From positions 310,001-374,000 of the forward strand of contig CAVZTJ010000009.1 of NCBI GenBank assembly GCA_963778075.1: a stretch of 64,000 bases of DNA. Direction: 5' to 3'. Shown one piece after another: positions 61,962 through 64,000 of this stretch (positions within the stretch are counted from its first letter, which is position 1; each line of letters begins with the position of its first letter). Under the pieces are notes generated by a model, which made no database searches, was not told where the DNA came from, and saw only the letters and a program-made list of their open reading frames with translations. A program made the translations under genes and the position numbers. This DNA is from JASHPR01 sp963778075. Lineage in GTDB: Bacteria > Actinomycetota > Actinomycetes > Streptosporangiales > Streptosporangiaceae.

Positions 61962-64000
61962 TCAGCGGGTCCGGTTGCCCGTGCGGCGGGACCGGCCGGA
62001 ATCCCCGGCCGCCGCGTTGCGGGCGTCGTAGCGCTCGTAGGCGTCCACGATGTCCGCGACCAGCTTGTGCCTGACCACGTCGTGGCTGGTCAGCCTCGAG
62101 AAGTAAACGTCCTCGACCCCGTCCAGGATGTCCTGCACCAGCCGCAGCCCGCTGGTGTGCCCAGCGGGCAGGTCGACCTGGGTCACGTCTCCGGTCACCA
62201 CGATCTTGGAGCCGAACCCGAGCCGGGTCAGGAACATCTTCATCTGCTCGGGCGACGTGTTCTGCGCCTCGTCAAGAATGATGAACGAGTCGTTCAGGGT
62301 GTTATGGGTCAGCAGGAAGTCTTCGGTGGTGTAGAGCGAGTCGGCCGCCGCCACCGAGATGCACACCGCCTCGGCAGTGCCGGCCGGCTCGATGCTCTCG
62401 ATGAACCGCATCGGGCTTCCGCCGCCGCCCTCGGCGTTGTACTTATCCCGCTTGCGGGTGAGCCGGAACGGCTCGATGCCTTCCGGAAGCCGGATGTCGA
62501 CGATGTAGGCGTCATGCCGGTGATGGACTGGGCGCCCCTTGGCCCGACCTGGCGCTCGCCCGAGCGCCGGGCGAACTTGCGTGTAGGCAACCCCGCCGAG
62601 TGACCGGACGAGGAAGATCACGTCGTCCCGCAGGCGCGGCGAGACGGTCAAGTACTGGACTCGACAGGTTCGGCCGCGCTGTATAACCGGGCCGCCGTCG
62701 GTATCAAGGAGACCCTGCAGCACCGCCAGCCGGACGTTCGCCGAGTTGTACAGGTAGCGCTCAGGCACGAACTTGGTCGTTGAACGCGTGCCGTGCAGCC
62801 CAAGCTGCCGCGTCACCCCGGTCACCGGGTTCTCCACGCGGACGGTGGTCTGCGACGGCGACGCCGTTTGGCTCAGCTCGTAGTTGGGACCGGGCTTCGG
62901 CCGCACTTGGGTGCCCGGCAGCAGCCGCTGCAGCTCCCAGGCAAGCTCCACGTCGGCCGTCGCAAAGCTCGGCGTGGTCGAACCGGTCAGACAGCCATCG
63001 CCGAGCAGCAGCCCGAGCGCGTACGGGTCCATCGGCACCGGCTGGTACGGGAAGCAGACCGGCGCGCTGTGCATCGGCAGCTCGTACCGGTGGTAGTGGT
63101 TGGCGCGCAGGTTCCCGATCATCTCGCGGGTTTCGAGAACGCGGTATGGCTTGCCGCGGCGGCGGTCGTCGCGGGTGGTCACCGCCCACAGATGGTCGCC
63201 CGAGCACAGCACCGAGGCGCCGTCCTGCGCGGTGAGCCGGTACATGTCCTTCTCGCCCTGCGGGTACACGCCGAGCACCGGCGTCGGCTCGCCGTTGGAC
63301 CCGATAACCAGATCGCCGACGGTCAGCGCTCCAATCGGCCGGAAGCCGTCCGGGGTCAAAACGGGCGAATCCACAGAATTCGCGCGACCGCGCATGTACG
63401 CCAAGGGCGCGATCTCAATCGTGCCGGCGGCCATGAGCTTGGGGATCGAGTCCGGGTCGATCATGTCGTGCAGCGCGTCGTAGAGCGGGCGCAGGTACGG
63501 GTCGATCTTCTCGTAGAGCGTCCCGGGCAGGAAGCCGAGCCGCTCCCCCGCCTCCACCGCCGGCCGGGTCAGGATGATCCGGTTGAACTCCTTGGCCTGC
63601 AGCGCCTTCACGGCCTTGGCCATGGCCAGGTACGTCTTGCCGGTCCCGGCCGGGCCGATCGCGAACACGATCGTGTGCTTGTCGATCGCGTCGACGTAGC
63701 GCTTCTGATTCAGCGTCTTGGGCCGGATGGTCCGGCCGCGCGCCGACAGGATGTCCAGGGTCAGCACGTCGGCCGGGCGGGCGCCGGACTTGCGGCGCAG
63801 CATCGCGACGCTGCGCTCGACCACGTCGGCGGCGAGTTCCGCGCCGCTGGCCAGCAGCCGGGTGAGCTCGTCGAACAGCCGCGCGACGAGCGCGGTCTCC
63901 TCCGGCGTCCCGGTGACGGTGATCTCGTTGCCGCGCACGTGGATGTCGGCGCCAAAGGCGCCCTCGATCACGTGCAGCAGTTCGTCCCGGGAGCCGAGCA
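61962..64000 (-). CDS. phoH: PhoH-family ATPase, intein-interrupted, 5' end outside the window
   Basis: The reading frame runs to the window edge (64000), so the N-terminus is missing; GTG 63971 is internal, since LGSRDELLHVIEGAFG continues upstream. The N-extein holds Walker A GPAGTGKT (residues 106-113 counted from 63971) and the C-extein Walker B FIILDEAQN, GDVTQVDLP and the helicase-like end. A 361-residue intein separates them. After splicing, MRGR would join TLNDSF to give a normal PhoH. PhoH proteins are RNA-binding ATPases, here in an operon with ybeY. Confidence 0.93.
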   Translation of the reverse strand, partial: LGSRDELLHVIEGAFGADIHVRGNEITVTGTPEETALVARLFDELTRLLASGAELAADVVERSVAMLRRKSGARPADVLTLDILSARGRTIRPKTLNQKRYVDAIDKHTIVFAIGPAGTGKTYLAMAKAVKALQAKEFNRIILTRPAVEAGERLGFLPGTLYEKIDPYLRPLYDALHDMIDPDSIPKLMAAGTIEIAPLAYMRGRANSVDSPVLTPDGFRPIGALTVGDLVIGSNGEPTPVLGVYPQGEKDMYRLTAQDGASVLCSGDHLWAVTTRDDRRRGKPYRVLETREMIGNLRANHYHRYELPMHSAPVCFPYQPVPMDPYALGLLLGDGCLTGSTTPSFATADVELAWELQRLLPGTQVRPKPGPNYELSQTASPSQTTVRVENPVTGVTRQLGLHGTRSTTKFVPERYLYNSANVRLAVLQGLLDTDGGPVIQRGRTCRVQYLTVSPRLRDDVIFLVRSLGGVAYTQVRPALGRAPGRAKGRPVHHRHDAYIVDIRLPEGIEPFRLTRKRDKYNAEGGGGSPMRFIESIEPAGTAEAVCISVAAADSLYTTEDFLLTHNTLNDSFIILDEAQNTSPEQMKMFLTRLGFGSKIVVTGDVTQVDLPAGHTSGLRLVQDILDGVEDVYFSRLTSHDVVRHKLVADIVDAYERYDARNAAAGDSGRSRRTGNRTR
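62301..63383 (-). other. class 3-type intein with LAGLIDADG homing endonuclease in phoH
   Basis: 361 residues from Ala (codon 63381-63383) to Asn (codon 62301-62303), inserted between MRGR and TLNDSF just ahead of Walker B. The first residue is Ala, not Cys or Ser. Block B GASVLCSGDHLWAV has Trp at its 12th position and His at its 10th; block F has EAVCISV with Cys at position 4; block G ends LLTHN followed by Thr. This is the Trp-Cys-Thr set of class 3 inteins. The endonuclease motifs are LGLLLGDG (about residues 123-130 of the intein) and LQGLLDTDGG (222-231). Confidence 0.93.

Overview
The window looks like the chromosome of a high-GC actinomycete. Evidence: GTG/TTG starts are frequent; families such as DUF4235, DUF1707, DUF4232, DUF6295 and DUF6703 are largely actinobacterial; there is a mycothiol-type DinB/maleylpyruvate-isomerase protein; and the gene order on the right (dnaG, dgt, glyS, uppS, recO, era, an Rv2365c-like gene, a CBS/CNNM gene, ybeY, phoH) broadly matches that around Rv2343c-Rv2368c of Mycobacterium tuberculosis. 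I cannot name the genus. No plasmid, phage or replication origin is visible.

Left part (1-8.9 kb): a small membrane protein, a methyltransferase, the glycogen genes glgC-glgA, a DUF1707 protein, a VOC protein, and two divergent citrate-synthase-family genes. One of these carries an N-terminal DNA-binding domain and the two share an operator-like palindrome. 8.9-18.5 kb: a sigma-factor/propeller fusion gene, a two-ATPase/two-permease ABC operon on the minus strand, and divergently a tightly overlapping DUF4129-MoxR-DUF58 operon. 18.5-33.5 kb is mixed and more worn: gamma-glutamyltransferase, lipoproteins, a stand-alone second sliding-clamp gene, dienelactone hydrolase and lysA, together with relics (a broken DUF4232 gene, an ISKra4-type scar, an amino-acid permease tail, and a GntR stub beside tRNA-Asn).

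33.5-45 kb: core genes rpoD-dnaG (macromolecular synthesis order), a HAD phosphatase, a CPA2 antiporter, a flavoprotein reductase, and dgt-ppdK overlapping by 4 bp. 45-52 kb: an intact sigma/propeller pair (the reference for the fusion at 8.9-10 kb), an oxidoreductase, and a sulfonate/taurine-type operon (dioxygenase, binding protein, ATPase, permease). That operon is preceded by a 40-codon leader peptide with the RRHVDL...VASAxC motif and an upstream palindrome. 52-64 kb: glyS, a PyrH-like kinase, a frameshifted uppS, recO, a TerB-like protein, era, an EamA transporter, a zinc-ligand-less cytidine-deaminase homologue, a CBS-domain membrane protein, ybeY, and a phoH interrupted by a LAGLIDADG-containing intein that matches the class 3 (Trp-Cys-Thr) type.

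The observations most worth following are the class 3 intein in phoH, the sigma-region-2/propeller fusion, the leader peptide of the sulfonate operon, the one-base frameshift in uppS, and the regulator-enzyme fusion of the citrate-synthase pair.
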